From Lamellibrachia columna (lineage: Eukaryota > Annelida > Polychaeta > Sabellida > Siboglinidae), in contig OY759265.1 of the NCBI GenBank assembly GCA_963662155.1, positions 13,662,261 to 13,726,260 of the forward strand: DNA of 64,000 bases, written 5' to 3'. The notes under the pieces were generated by a model, which saw only the letters and a program-made list of their open reading frames with translations, made no database searches and was not told the DNA's origin. Below are positions 37,701 through 45,828 of this stretch, piece after piece. How positions within the stretch are numbered: the stretch's first letter is position 1; the number at the start of each line of letters is the position of its first letter. The position numbers and the translations under genes are program-made.

Positions 37701-39389
37701 AACAGTATAATTTAACGTATTACCAGAGGAGCTCGCAGACGAACAAAGATTTTTTTTTTCGGAACTCGTGTTTTAGCAAACCCTATTTTTTTAGAGGCTT
37801 TCCTATGTACGTATATAGAAATAAATAATAAATTAACATTTCGGCCAACTTTTACTGAAATCTGAAATGACATTGCTCCTTGTAGGTAAGTTGGAATTTG
37901 ATACAAGTTTTGCTAATTTTGTTGTTACTAGGTCAGATATTAAAAAATTTGCACGTCAAGCCCTAACGTTTTTGTCTTTCTGTAGAGATAACTAATAAAC
38001 GAATACATTGGCCAAATTATACAGAAATGGTGTTACCCTTGTGGGTCAAATATTGAATATTATCCAAATTTAGCTAAAATGTGGTTTTACAGCGACTTAA
38101 TAAAATACATCAATTAAATAATTGTTCCATTTTTGTTTTGCGAGTTTGACAAATTATGCTTTATATAATATAAACATGTGAAACTGCAATATTCCTGCAA
38201 GTTTTATATTCGAATAAGTAAATAAATCTCGTGTTATGACTGATTATGATCAGAGAACAGTATTTTGCTAGACGTAGCTGTTACTCAAATATTTGCAAGG
38301 GACCCCAAATTTTCGTTGCCTTTTTGGGCTGTTGGATTTTAAAAAAACTTTAAAATTTAAGGCTTAATTACTTTTATTTCTGGGTAATCGGCCACCTTAA
38401 AGGAAGAACATGTCACCAAATAGAAAACTGGGCATGTTCTTGATAAGATAAGGTATGACACAATTCATAAAACATAATTCTGGCTACGGAAAACGTCCAT
38501 GCATTGGCTGTTGTTTAACCTTGTGTCTGCCCTGTCGTCGGCTGCAGACGGAGCAGGGGTCCCTCGGCCGCATCCTCGACATGCATCTGTACATGACGGC
38601 GGCCAAGTCGGCGGCCGACCTGCGCGGACTGTCGCTGCAGATCGCCCTCGAGACGATGCAGAGCAACGAACACAGAGACACGATCCAAGGCCTCAAGACG
38701 AACATTCAACACGGCCGGCCAGACTGGGACGCTGTACGTGTGTAGCATGAGTTCGTGTGATCGTATCGCGGCTGTGTGGAGTGGGGTAGGGTGGGGTGGG
38801 GTGTTTAGTAACTGAGAGTGTCCCAAGGCAACTGAGCAGGTTGCCATTGTAAGCATAGGCCGCTTTCGAGTCACTACAGTAAAAACAACCTTCGTGTTTA
38901 TTGGAGAAACAGTGAAAAACCAAACGAACATATTTATTGCCCGCGTCCATGCAAAAGTACACCTAATCGAAATACCTCATAAAAGTGATTACTGGATATG
39001 GATTTATCGCGATATTTTAAAAGAATAACGTATCTGCATGGTTTCCTTATCCATTTAACTGACGATGTCATTGGCATCATCGAAGCTAGCGACATATAAA
39101 CTTAAAAGCCAGAAATAAGGTCTAATGCGGGTATAAAGATATGTTGATGTTGATTGTAATCTCTTGATATTATTAGACACCCGCCAACATAATCGCCCGT
39201 GTTTCCTTACAATACATGTACCGACACAGTGAAGCATCCTTCGAATTCCTGTTGCAGATATTCCGGGGTTTCGACGCCCAGAACGTTGGTAAGGTGAAGG
39301 TGTTCGCCTGCGGGCCGTCTGCCATGATGGCCGCCGTCAATCAAAGCTCTCAGCGCTACCATTTCGGCTTCTGTAAAGAGCACTTCTGA
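19774..39389 (+). CDS. NOX5: NOX5-like calcium-regulated NADPH oxidase, copy A (complete, 16 exons)
   Basis: Membrane flavocytochrome that moves electrons from cytosolic NADPH through FAD and two hemes to oxygen, making superoxide; NOX5 family members are switched on by calcium at N-terminal EF-hands without p47/p67 partners. Exons join in phase throughout to 809 residues, close to family length. Seen in order: degenerate EF-like segment (about 20-31), EF loop 88-99, EF loop 132-143, six hydrophobic helices (about 190-415) with heme-ligand pairs H269/H283 and H369/H382 (spacings 14 and 13 as in NOX2), FAD motif HPFT 460-463, an acidic and basic insert about 500-605, NADPH motifs DGPFG 611-615, GGGVGITP 631-638 and CGPS 784-787, and terminal F809. 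Odd: EF loop 1 starts with Gly instead of Asp. Family recognised by reading, not by search. Confidence 0.93.
19891..21841 (+). other. NOX5 copy A intron 1
   Basis: GTAAGT to ACAG. Contains a TGCG/TGTG-rich tract (about 19972-20055) and non-coding DNA alignable with copy B. No other gene seen. Confidence 0.7.
21842..21995 (+). CDS. NOX5: NOX5 copy A exon 2
   Basis: Residues 40-90 and the first base of 91. Starts EYFATRFFGL after ACAG and ends before GTAACA. The last codons open EF loop 1; the codon for loop position 1 is GGC (Gly88), where copy B has GAC (Asp). Confidence 0.9.
21996..23630 (+). other. NOX5 copy A intron 2, unique part
   Basis: Holds the TA-centred palindrome at 22261-22389. 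Much of 22400-23600 has no match in copy B, whose intron 2 is far shorter. No second gene seen. Confidence 0.55.
22261..22389. repeat. Perfect palindrome around a (TA)n tract
   Basis: The 31 or so bases from TGGTCTGATTTTAAATGG to GTGC are repeated as an exact reverse complement after about 70 bases of TA. A further TA tract follows to 22412. It can form a long hairpin or cruciform. Confidence 0.9.
23631..23934 (+). repeat. 49-bp tandem array derived from the exon 3 splice acceptor
   Basis: Units start with TGTAGAGTC(A/G)GG at 23631, 23680, 23729, 23778 (TATAG), 23832 (TGTATAAT) and 23881; the next, at 23930, is the true intron 2-exon 3 junction. Each unit therefore copies the acceptor AG and the first 15-20 bases of exon 3. 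Copy B has only a partial extra unit (60484-60526). Confidence 0.9.
23935..24145 (+). CDS. NOX5: NOX5 copy A exon 3 (EF-hands)
   Basis: Completes codon 91 as GAG and runs to residue 160 plus two bases. Acceptor TGTAG, donor GTGAGT. Encodes the rest of EF loop 1 (ESGSIDAAE) and EF loop 2 ([12 protein letters not shown], 132-143), whose last position is Gln rather than the usual Glu. Phase requires AG at 23933-23934, placing the acceptor inside the final 49-bp unit. Confidence 0.9.
24146..24980 (+). other. NOX5 copy A intron 3
   Basis: Aligns with 60743-61589 across nearly its whole length at high identity. GTGAGT to TTGCAG. No gene. Confidence 0.8.
24981..25232 (+). CDS. NOX5: NOX5 copy A exon 4 (first membrane helices)
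   Basis: Residues 161-244 and two bases of 245. Proline-rich linker, KYYTDQQFGRTVF, then a hydrophobic helix (about 193-212) and the CGMCLNFNCAFI helix, which matches the conserved GCGxCLNFxC pattern of NOX5. Donor GTGAGT. Confidence 0.93.
25233..26159 (+). other. NOX5 copy A intron 4, left part
   Basis: Aligns with 61842-63060 of copy B. No coding signal. A short TGTATTGTACG repeat sits at about 25990-26020. Confidence 0.75.
26933..27451 (-). CDS. Hypothetical acidic/basic protein inside the intron 4 transposon
   Basis: A 172-codon frame. The N-terminus reads MALRSRLIADPHEVLRIIDD, followed by an acidic, Ser/Thr-rich half (about 20-105) and an Arg/Gly-rich basic stretch (about 105-155: RPRRGRATASKSRRGRDR). 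This acidic-then-basic layout resembles the N-terminal leader of some transposase proteins, but no catalytic domain is visible. It may be exon 1 of a spliced transposon gene. Not recognised. Confidence 0.4.
   Translation of the reverse strand: MALRSRLIADPHEVLRIIDDMEDSELTNEDDSETDEEAEISLAVTPVHSDSETETIDSIDPIPSGSGVVSTVVAAATSGNLHPESSSDTDSYSEQQQGVARLTRSKARATATTGRPRRGRATASKSRRGRDRSPIHRGCGRGHGRPVARPTVRTLYRTGNNEDIFFKLCIFV
28114..28386 (-). CDS. Hypothetical frame inside the intron 4 transposon
   Basis: A 90-codon frame ending VVTPREMGLLGHIKC. The segment FFIVNAEYPAEAADVWTF resembles C-terminal pieces of transposon-associated uncharacterised animal proteins, but I cannot assign a family. It may be an exon of the same element as 26933-27451, since both lie on the minus strand. 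Confidence 0.35.
   Translation of the reverse strand: MTRQPQILALCDTILAAKELFLLCEDVLYEVDFMVKAVDICFKVFFIVNAEYPAEAADVWTFVQKGLFNITTPYDVVTPREMGLLGHIKC
28590..29780. other. Interior of the intron 4 transposon, no gene seen
   Basis: AT-rich DNA with no long frame on either strand. Confidence 0.5.
30420..31020 (-). pseudogene. hAT-type transposase fragment (ZMYM1/52-kDa-repressor-like)
   Basis: The minus strand reads KLLCETRCVERHTTLEVFGK, then AILDCLTAISKN and ITMTDAFGLLCEISS. This follows the LCETRWVERH pattern of hAT transposases related to ZMYM1 and the 52-kDa repressor family. Neither the BED finger nor the C-terminal dimerisation region is present, so it is a decayed fragment. It lies in NOX5 intron 4, antisense to the gene, just right of the intact transposon. 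Confidence 0.6.
31021..31435 (+). other. NOX5 copy A intron 4, right end
   Basis: Nothing but a short (ATC)n tract (about 31408-31420) before the CGCAG acceptor. Confidence 0.6.
31436..31575 (+). CDS. NOX5: NOX5 copy A exon 5 (heme helix 3)
   Basis: Completes Arg245 and runs to 291 plus one base. Contains NIYFHKVVG and SVVHTLAHLANL: H269 and H283 are 14 apart, as expected for the two heme ligands of helix 3. Donor GTGAGT. Confidence 0.93.
31605..32372. repeat. (CCA)n, (AAC)n and (AAAC/AAGC)n microsatellite block in intron 5
   Basis: ACC/CCA triplets from 31605 to about 31715, then ACA, then about 640 bases of AAAC and AAGC tetramers. It produces stop-free frames on both strands rich in Thr/Asn/Lys/Gln or Cys/Leu/Val/Phe, which are not genes. 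Confidence 0.95.
32373..32749 (+). other. NOX5 copy A intron 5, right end
   Basis: AT-rich, ends CTACAG. No gene. Confidence 0.6.
32750..32964 (+). CDS. NOX5: NOX5 copy A exon 6
   Basis: Residues 292-363. A Thr/Ser-rich extracellular loop with an N-glycosylation sequon (NVT), then YWECLFTTRCGIGWIPGF and a strong hydrophobic helix ending SLPCVRRGGHFQ. The loop matches the NOX5 WELLLTTRPGIGW region. Donor GTCAGT. Confidence 0.93.
33233..33296 (+). repeat. 32-bp duplication of the exon 7 acceptor
   Basis: AGGTGCCTCGTGTCATTAC(A/T)ACAGGTGTTC occurs twice. The second copy contains the real acceptor (CTACAG at 33283-33288); the first contains an equivalent CAACAG. Confidence 0.85.
33289..33480 (+). 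CDS. NOX5: NOX5 copy A exon 7 (heme helix 5)
   Basis: Residues 364-427. VFYWTHSMYVVFWILLILHGP gives H369 and H382, 13 apart, the second heme-ligand pair. It ends ITEMNLLPSK at the start of the FAD domain. Donor GTGAGT. Confidence 0.95.
33493..33560 (+). repeat. 24-bp tandem repeat just after the exon 7 donor
   Basis: CGTTCATGCGGACGTGTCGC plus TTAC repeats about two and a half times, starting 12 bases into intron 7. Confidence 0.85.
33561..34070 (+). other. NOX5 copy A intron 7
   Basis: No gene; a short TTTACTGTA triplication at about 33943-33972. Acceptor CCTTTTCAAG. Confidence 0.6.
34071..34203 (+). CDS. NOX5: NOX5 copy A exon 8 (FAD site)
   Basis: Residues 428-470 and the first base of 472 in phase. 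VTHLVIEKPDNFHHQPGDY and YEWHPFTISSSPE. HPFT (460-463) binds FAD. The frame runs on about 200 bases into the intron, but joining to exon 9 restores DHLWLHIRS, the family sequence. Confidence 0.93.
34204..34558 (+). other. NOX5 copy A intron 8
   Basis: GTGCGG to CTCAG. About 34230-34370 has an open frame containing QEQLPRLDANNEQLCERC, faintly like a non-LTR retrotransposon linker; too short to call. Confidence 0.5.
34559..34741 (+). CDS. NOX5: NOX5 copy A exon 9
   Basis: Begins DHLWLHIRSMGDWTNKLYDF and continues through a Cys/His/Asp-rich stretch (NCGHARDCNHDNDD) to FEG. The first part is the conserved end of the FAD domain; the second is the variable insert that in other NOX5 proteins carries regulatory sites. 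Confidence 0.9.
34742..35171 (+). other. NOX5 copy A intron 9
   Basis: AT-rich, no gene. Donor GTGAGA, acceptor TTTTTGCAG. Confidence 0.6.
35172..35242 (+). CDS. NOX5: NOX5 copy A exon 10
   Basis: A 71-base exon encoding GRTTSQRRDSITFTRYRSIK and GSLK. Basic with several RxxS sites, fitting the phosphorylatable insert of NOX5; this function is inferred. Supported by phase (1 to 0) and good splice sites rather than sequence identity. Confidence 0.78.
35243..35593 (+). other. NOX5 copy A intron 10
   Basis: No gene or repeat seen. Confidence 0.5.
35594..35668 (+). CDS. NOX5: NOX5 copy A exon 11
   Basis: A 75-base exon: RRSSALPGRINLASIEEAG and AAAENR. Phase 0 to 0, TTTCAG acceptor and GTAAGT donor. 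Part of the variable insert. As it is a multiple of three it could be skipped without a frameshift. Confidence 0.72.
35775..35960 (+). pseudogene. Non-LTR retrotransposon RT C-terminal fragment in intron 11
   Basis: The + strand reads VLAPETSLVRLDAIQRRAVK, then IIAKKSS and LPHNYF, an internal stop, then KYCALFDECL. The RLDxIQRRAxKII pattern belongs to the region after the reverse-transcriptase palm in Jockey/CR1-like elements. The fragment ends just before the exon 12 acceptor. Confidence 0.5.
35966..36043 (+). CDS. NOX5: NOX5 copy A exon 12
   Basis: Residues 582-607: LSLRSVHRASLREEIVECMS then KKVHIP. Acceptor GATGCAG, donor GTGAGT, phase 0. The end leads directly into IYIDGPFG of exon 13, as the family requires. 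Confidence 0.78.
36044..36531 (+). other. NOX5 copy A intron 12
   Basis: AT-rich, no gene; two related segments near 36295-36340 and 36370-36425. Acceptor CTGTAG. Confidence 0.55.
36532..36741 (+). CDS. NOX5: NOX5 copy A exon 13 (NADPH site)
   Basis: Residues 608-677. IYIDGPFGTSTREIF, HAVLIGGGVGITPYASILQS (pyridine-nucleotide glycine motif 631-638), then TCVKCEHVWYEDM with the Cys pair seen in NOX5. Donor GTGCGT. Confidence 0.95.
36742..37065 (+). repeat. 45-bp tandem array starting at the exon 13 donor
   Basis: About seven units beginning G(T)ACGTCGTCTAGTGTACAC, the first being the donor itself (GTGCGTCGTC at 36742, next at 36787). Later units shorten. Each later unit carries GTACGT, a donor-like hexamer. 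Confidence 0.88.
37066..37511 (+). other. NOX5 copy A intron 13, right part
   Basis: No gene seen; ends CTGCAG. Confidence 0.55.
37512..37592 (+). CDS. NOX5: NOX5 copy A exon 14
   Basis: Residues 678-704: VDFIWVNRDQKSFEWFVSLL then AQLEMIQ. Strongly conserved NADPH-domain strand and helix. Donor GTATGG is weaker than the others. Confidence 0.93.
37593..38547 (+). other. NOX5 copy A intron 14
   Basis: AT-rich, no gene or tandem repeat recognised. Confidence 0.6.
38548..38733 (+). CDS. NOX5: NOX5 copy A exon 15
   Basis: Residues 705-766: GRILDMHLYMTAAKSAADLR, LQIALETMQS, TIQGLKTNIQHGRPDWDA. GRPDW is a NADPH-domain hallmark. Donor GTACGT. Confidence 0.94.
38734..39257 (+). other. NOX5 copy A intron 15
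   Basis: A short GGGGT(A/G)GG run near 38779-38802; no gene. Confidence 0.55.
39258..39389 (+). CDS. NOX5: NOX5 copy A exon 16 (C-terminus)
   Basis: Residues 767-809 and TGA. KVKVFACGPSAMM carries the CGPS nucleotide-binding motif, and the protein ends FGFCKEHF with the aromatic residue expected to cover the flavin. Confidence 0.95.
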   Translation: MFRGFDAQNVGKVKVFACGPSAMMAAVNQSSQRYHFGFCKEHF

Positions 39390-39783
39390 ACGTCGTCAAA
39401 GACGAAGCTGCTACAACGGCCTAACTTTATTTGTATTCTACGGTATTATTATAGCTGGTTTTAGAGCCATTTCTGGTCTTGTAAGCCATATACATTAAAA
39501 TAATTCAACAAGGTTTCTTGATTATAAAGACCTACACTTACATACGCTAAAACACATTTATTTACCATTAAGTGCAAATATGCATGGTCAGAAATAACAG
39601 TTTTTGTGTCCAATTCGTACGATTTTTAAAAAATAAACGTATACCCCTAAGAAATACATAAATATACATGTGTGTCCTATATTTGGTTCTAGTCAACATA
39701 GTATAACATAGTATATAGTACCACTTTCGTAATCTGGATGTTACTTGAAACACTGTTTAGTATAGCATACAGTGTAATAATAT
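39390..39783 (+). terminator. Probable 3' UTR of NOX5 copy A with polyadenylation signals
   Basis: ATTAAA at 39494-39499 and AATAAA at 39632-39637 follow the stop by about 105 and 243 bases. Which is used cannot be told. Confidence 0.45.
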
Positions 39784-39960
<177 letters not shown>

Positions 39961-40087
39961 ACTGTGTTATAGTTGTATATATTTTAGAATACTTGTGCAG
40001 ATCATAAAATTGCTCTCCTAATGCTTTCTTGTTTCCTGCACGACTACTTATTCCCTGCACGACTACTTCACATAAGCCGTGACTGTC

Positions 40088-40560
40088 TGAATAATTAAGT
40101 GCGTCATGATTCAAAGGAACACTTCATTTGAAGAAGTTCGATGTGGCACGATATATATGTTGTAAATTATTTTACTTATATGATTATCTTTGTATTGTTC
40201 ATATCCACTGTTATTTTATAAATCATAATGTAACTGCTATGCTGATTAACAGCGCCGTGTTATAACGGAGGCCACAGCTGCTTGAAAGACTCATGGTATT
40301 TATCCAGGTCCAAGCTGTGTGAAAGTTGTGAATTTTTTAATAATTAAGTACGTCTTGGTTCAAGGGAACGGTTCATTTGAAGAAGGAAGTTCGATGTGGC
40401 ACGTTACATATGTTATAAATTATATATGTTTTAAAGTCTTCCTGTAACTATTATGCTATTTCACAGCTCTGTGTTATAAAGATCGCGGAACAGAGGCCAC
40501 AGCTGTCTGAAAAACTCATGGCATTTATCCAGGTACCGGTTGTGTGAAATACCTATTATA
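40088..40560. repeat. Two diverged direct copies of about 245 bp
   Basis: AATAATTAAGT(G/A)CGTC, TTCATTTGAAGAAG, GTTCGATGTGGCACG and GGCCACAGCTG recur in order about 250 bases apart. Confidence 0.8.
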
Positions 40561-42060
40561 TTTATCAATGTGCTTGTTACCGTCGTAGCCCTGATCAGGG
40601 AATCGTGGCCGGGGTTTGGTCTATGACATTATTCCAGGACAGGACCAATGCTGTTACACGGAGGTATGGCCCAATAACCATCTCCACAATTAGGAATTAC
40701 CTCATAATACTTGTATATAAAATATTTTTATGTTAGTCTGGTTTGCATAGTTATGTTGATAACAAGTGAAATATGTATGAGATGACGTTTTTACTGATGA
40801 CACAATCACATACAGTATAATGTTTAGTACTAAAGTTTGTTGTGAACATTATGAAAATAAAATTGAAAGCGAAATCGGTTTCCACGCTGTAATTATTGAT
40901 ATATTCCTGCCAATTGCTACCAAGAATTGTTTTTTCGGCCGTTTATTCTTCGGCAACGAAGAAACGTCTTTACCGCAATGATTACGTGTGAGTTGCCGCC
41001 AACTTCGTCTGCGCCTGCGCACTTCGCTAAAATGCTTGGGGTTTCCCCGGATCTCCTGGTCTAAAAATAACTCTATACGGAAGATCGGAAAAATCATGCT
41101 ATAGTCTCAGACTTCGTTGTCTCAGTCACACGTCAGGTCCATGCATCGCAAATTAGCGACGGATGTGTAGTCAGCACACTCAATCAAGTCCGGCCTGAAC
41201 CTGGACGACGAGGTGCGGTGACGTGTGATCCACGTCTGTAACGCCCGATCGTGCTGCTGTGCGACGCGAACCTCTGAGGCGTAGACTCGGCGACAAACAT
41301 TGGCGGATCCAGCGTGAAAATGGCCCTGCATTCACAGACGGACGAGGCGTAGTCTTGAACGGCGACGGCCGTAATCTTAGTGTAGGTAGCACCTGTCAGA
41401 CCACTCGAAGACGGGACAGATAGTTGTCGGAGTAGTGCACAAGAACAAGAAGCGTCAGATCGTTCTGTAACCGTTTAGGCCTGGCCGATGTATTGGCGGC
41501 AGGGAATGCCGCCAGAACAAACGCCGGTGCCATTTCCCCGGACGTTTGCGTCGTACGAACAGGTGGAAAAACGCACAGATACCCAGTCCGGTCGCAGAGG
41601 GATCAGACCTGGAAATAGGGTACATACAACGTTTTTTGTGGTTTCTGGTACTTTAGGGTGTACTGATCCAGAAACTGCATGATGCCAAAGTGGCATCATA
41701 GAGCAATTTTTACAACCATTTAAAAAGTAGCCTGCCTCATCGTCTGGGGCAAAACAATTGTCGTATAGATAGAAATGAACGCCGTTGTCACTGAGTATCG
41801 CATTTGCGAAGCACAACACATGCTTTTGAAGTTTCGTGAATAGCATCTGCTATTTTTATCATTATTGTTAATTAGGGATAAACGAGAAGTAGCATTACTC
41901 GTTCTCATAATCTTCACAGTGACTCATTCACATCAACATCCGCTTACTGACATGTTTGTTGGCATTTGTTCGACTTCGATGCGACACGTATTAACCGCAT
42001 ATTTTGCACAAGTAATTTTCTTAAATAATCTTGCATCGTAAACGAACCTTCGCTTTGTTA
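40560..42060. other. Intergenic DNA between the NOX5 copies, no supported gene
   Basis: Minus-strand frames of 82 codons (40849-41097) and 123 codons (41475-41846) exist. The second is Cys-rich in its middle. Neither shows a domain, splice logic or copy elsewhere in the window. Confidence 0.5.
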
Positions 42061-42063
42061 GTC

Positions 42064-42262
42064 CATCTTGCAATGGACATGGAAGCCATATTGGAATGGA
42101 CATGGAAGCCATCTTGCAATGGACATGGAAGCCATCTTGCAATGGACATGGAAGCCATCTTGCAATGGACATGGAAGCCATCTTGCAATGGACATGGAAG
42201 CCATCTTGCAATGGACATGGAAGCCATCTTGCAATGGACATGGAAGCCATCTTGCAATGGAC
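42064..42262. repeat. 23-bp tandem array, about 9 units
   Basis: The unit ATGGACATGGAAGCCATCTT plus GCA repeats exactly, apart from one TTGGA variant near 42090. Since 23 is not a multiple of three, all frames see the same peptide phases. Confidence 0.95.
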
Positions 42263-42279
42263 GACAGAAACACAAAAGC

Positions 42280-42535
42280 TTATGCGCTGGGGATGACAAC
42301 CAATAGAATAACAAAACATGGAGGAGCAGGGTGAGTTTCGCAATAGCGGCTTGTTTCGAAAATAGTGTCCTCTGCCTTGGTAATGTAGGCGTCTGATTCC
42401 TCAATGGCCTCACTAACTGTCCGTTTTCCTGCGGGCGCCTCGCTCACTTCTGCTGTCTCCAACAACGTCAAGAGCTGACTGTCTAGCCCGTGGAACTTAT
42501 TGAGAAGTGCACCATGTTCTCGTGTCTATCATGCA
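42280..42535 (-). pseudogene. Possible coding remnant, unidentified (coiled-coil-like)
   Basis: The minus strand, read from ATG near 42533, gives MIDTREHGALLNKFHGLDSQ then LLTLLETAEVSEA and TVSEAIEESDAYITKAEDTI. The leucine and glutamate pattern looks like a coiled coil and could be a gag-like piece of a retroelement. It sits at the left edge of copy B. Not recognised. Confidence 0.3.
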
Positions 42536-42979
42536 CCGTCCGCTCCTTTCACGCGTTCCAACCGGTTCGCAATGTTCGTTATTCTTCTTTTCGCCGGGGC
42601 TAGGGGTTTGGGGCCTCACAATCCCAACCTGCCCCAATACCGCTTAATACGCCCCTGTCTATCTGATATTTGTTGTTGCATTGTAGTTATTCCATTGTCT
42701 AATAGATGGAGAGTCCGAACAGCCGAAATCAAAGAAATTGCCTTGCCATGCATAACTAGAAGGTAAATATAAACATATGTGGTCAAGACAAGATGTTATG
42801 CTGGAAAAGTAGGCCTAAAGTTTGAAATGAATTGAATAACTGTTTTAAGGATACATTAGTAGACCGCCCGTTGAGTGCGGCAAGGGGCCTTGTGAAGCCT
42901 GACAGTGGTTCTGACTTCAGTAGATAAAATATGTCGTGACGATAATTATAATCACGCTGTTTACACACGTAGCTAATGT

Positions 42980-43072
42980 TCGCGTAATGGGTGTGGGGTG
43001 AGGGGGGTAGGGGTCACGGGTGAGCGTGGGTATGGTTGTGGGTGTGAAGTTGGGGGGCGTGGGGGGATGATA
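42980..43072. repeat. G-rich tract with G-quadruplex potential, copy B
   Basis: GGGTGTGGGGTGAGGGGGGT and similar runs, the counterpart of 905-965 but rearranged internally. Confidence 0.5.
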
Positions 43073-43266
43073 CTTCTTTTTTGTTGGTCGCCGTCACGAC
43101 TGACTTGCCCGACAGTTGTATTGCGTCACGCTGACAAGTCTCGTATTATGTTGGACTAATTTAACATATCATTTGGCCGTTTGGTCTGACGAAGAAACTT
43201 TCTGAAATGACCACATGCGTCTGTTTCCTTCTACGTCACTTACAACGTGTTTACATCATCCAAACG

Positions 43267-43470
43267 GCCGGTGTACAGTAGATGTCGGTGTCACAGCGGC
43301 CGGTGTACAGTAGATGTCGGTGTCACAGCGGCCGGTGTACAGTAGATGTCGGTGTCACAGCGGCCGGTGTACAGTAGATGTCGGTGTCACAGCGGCCGGT
43401 GTACAGTAGATGTCGATGTCACAGTGGCCGGTGTACAGTAGATGTCGGTGTCACAGCGGCCGGTGTCGCA
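43267..43470. repeat. 32-bp tandem array, about 6 units
   Basis: The unit GTGTACAGTAGATGTCGGTG plus TCACAGCGGCCG. Copy A has a single unit at about 1868-1905. Confidence 0.95.
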
Positions 43471-44520
43471 ATACAGTGACTAATTGCCTGTTATTCTGGT
43501 GCAGCGTGAGACCGCTATCGTTACTGCTTCGTCACAATCATTATGATCTATGATCAATACCTTCGATATGTCCGTGTGTCACGACCAATCAGTCATCGAG
43601 ATATTGTTCGTTTGTTCTTTCGCTGCCCGACTATGACTCAAGGTTACGTTTGTAGCAATTATAGATTCTGTTTGCACGACATGTTTACGTAGGCCAAACA
43701 TTTAATGTTAGCACATTTTAGTCCAACTCGTGAATCACGTCCAGTTGACGATGAAAGGGAAGATATTGAGTTAACGTGATTCCAGTGAAATACATAGTGT
43801 AGTCCGTAATTGTGCACGGTAGCTGATGGGAATATCAACTAACAGGCCTACTAAAAAAAATTGTACACGGTAAGTGATGGGAATATTAACTAACAGGCCT
43901 ACTAATTAAATACAAATCTTCCGGACGGAATAACTTGATATTTCGTACGTGAATGTCACGATAACAATTAATATAAAAAAAATTCTCACAGAAATATCCG
44001 GGTAACCAAATATCCAGCTATACTTGGTACTTGATACTGCCAATCAATATCTCTCGAAACTGCGATGTAATATTGGCAGTTATAGCCACGTCTAACTCTT
44101 GTATAGCCCTTGTATTACGTAAGTTGGGACAATCGCAGAAAAGAAGCACGACGCTGTCAACAATTGTACGTATTTGTTCGCGTAGCGTCGCGAAGAATTA
44201 TACATAGGGGAGACCTGGGACAGTTGTGTACAGGGGCAAGTTGTTACATAGTTGTTTTACGAAAACATAGCACACATATTAAGTCACCATGGACAGTAGT
44301 TGGTTGGAAGTCCACCAGCGAATAAATTGTAAAAAAATCGGCCACTAAGAAGATGAAATTAACGAGGTATGGAAAAAAAAATACTTTTTACCACCTAAAA
44401 CTTTTGGCTATGCTCACATAGTATAATCTCACGCAGCCACTTTTATGTTTCAGGATGGCATAAGGGGTGAGGCCAAGTAGAAGTTAAACTGGAAGTCAGG
44501 ATTTGTTATAGTCCACGTGC
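43470..44520. other. Non-coding DNA shared with copy A
   Basis: Aligns with 1905-2890. A 55-base tract around 43860-43910 is duplicated here and not in copy A. No gene. Confidence 0.6.
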
Positions 44521-44537
44521 GTTCAACTGCAAAAGTT

Positions 44538-44608
44538 GTGTTTGGGGCAAGTTGTTACAATTGTTCTGGAGCAAGTTGTTACAATTGTTCTGGAGCAAGT
44601 TGTTACAA
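44538..44608. repeat. 24-bp tandem repeat, three units
   Basis: GCAAGTTGTTACAATTGTTC plus TGGA, repeated; private to copy B. Confidence 0.8.
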
Positions 44609-44879
44609 CGGCAATACCGCTCGGGCAGCTCGCACCGATGGCTCAGCCAGCGAGTTGTGTGCTGACAATGACTGAAAGAACACAATTTATTTAACCACGA
44701 CATGTGAATGTCTTGTTGTACACGTGAAGCCTATCGATAAACCAGTGGCTTCCTTGTCCACTTGCCATCTGGGTGTTTTGCCTTGGATGGCAATCTTGTC
44801 AAATCTTTATGGCACAGCCCCATTTGAGCAATTCATAAATATTGCACAATTAATTGAAATGCGGAATTTCGCGCGTATG

Positions 44880-44885
44880 CGCGCG

Positions 44886-44958
<73 letters not shown>
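44880..44958. repeat. (GC)n-(CA)n microsatellite
   Basis: A short GC run followed by about 70 bases of CA. The DNA from here to about 51035 is absent from copy A, and CA-type sequence (GCGCGCGCACACC) recurs at the far side. Confidence 0.95.
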
Positions 44959-44959
<1 letters not shown>

Positions 44960-44994
44960 ATTGGAGGTTTCGGTGTTTTACTGTGGCCAAAACC

Positions 44995-45115
44995 GGTTCC
45001 TGTGGTCCTGGTTCCTGTGTTGGTTCCTGTGGTCCTGGTTCCTGTGTTGGTTCCTGTGGTCCTGGTTCCTGTGGTCCTGGTTCCTGTGGTCCTGGTTCCT
45101 GTGGTCCTGCTGCTT
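44995..45115. repeat. 15/27-bp tandem repeat (GGTTCCTGTGGTCCT)
   Basis: Units of GGTTCCTGTGGTCCT alternate with GGTTCCTGTGTT. Confidence 0.9.
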
Positions 45116-45174
45116 CGGTGATTTTGTTATGTTGTCTCCTTAAGACATTTTCAGGATCCTTCTGAAAAAAAATG

Positions 45175-45775
45175 TCATCTCATCTCAAATGCGACTATTC
45201 TTCTTTCGGACTCGGCTTTCAGGGTCCAGCTTTTACATCCGTAGGTCAGCACTGACACAACCAAGCTTTTATAGAGTCGTATCTTTGTTGCTGTTTTGAT
45301 GTTGTTTTTGCTCCATATCTTCTCGAGTCTCGCTATCGCTGATGCTGTAAGGTTTATCCGTGTGCGTGTTTCCTCTGTGGTTTCGCCCTTAGAAGAGATG
45401 ATCGACCCGAGGTACTTGAATGATGCTATTTCTTCGAGGCGTTCTCCATTCATTAATATAGTAGTTCTTGGCGCTATTCTGCTGTTGACCATGATTTTGC
45501 TCTTTTCTGCACTTATTTCCATTCCGTAAGCACGCGCTCTCCTTTCCAGTGTTGTTGTAAGTTCTTGTAGCTCTCCCTCTGTTCCACCGATTAGGTCAAT
45601 GTCATCTGCGAATCGTAGGTTGCTGATCTCTCTCCAGTTTATCGATTATTGTGCCGTTGAAATTGTGTAGAGCTTCTTGCATGATATTTTCAAGGTATAG
45701 GTTGAACAGCACTGGCGACAAAAAGGCATCCCTGGCGTACTCCGACCGATGTTCGAAAGGATTGTCGCTCATTTG
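45175..45775 (-). pseudogene. Non-LTR retrotransposon reverse transcriptase fragment
   Basis: The minus strand reads FLSPVLFNLYLENIMQEAL, then after one frameshift (about 45635) ISNLRFADDIDLIGG with the FADD catalytic motif. The clean part follows: RARAYGMEISAEKSKIM, FKYLGSIISSKG and LYKSLVVSVLTYGCKSWTL, ending in an early stop. This is the RT palm/thumb region of a non-LTR element. The endonuclease and remaining parts are missing, so it is dead. Confidence 0.85.
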
Positions 45776-45828
45776 CGCATTTCAGTGGGTTAGTCCGCCA
45801 GAACCCCGTCAGCCTGAGTCCTCGCGGA

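Noticed and set aside
40849..41097. 82-codon minus-strand frame
   Set aside because: No motif or context; length expected by chance in AT-moderate DNA.
41475..41846. 123-codon minus-strand frame between the NOX5 copies
   Set aside because: No recognisable domain, no splice logic, and no second copy in the window to show conservation.
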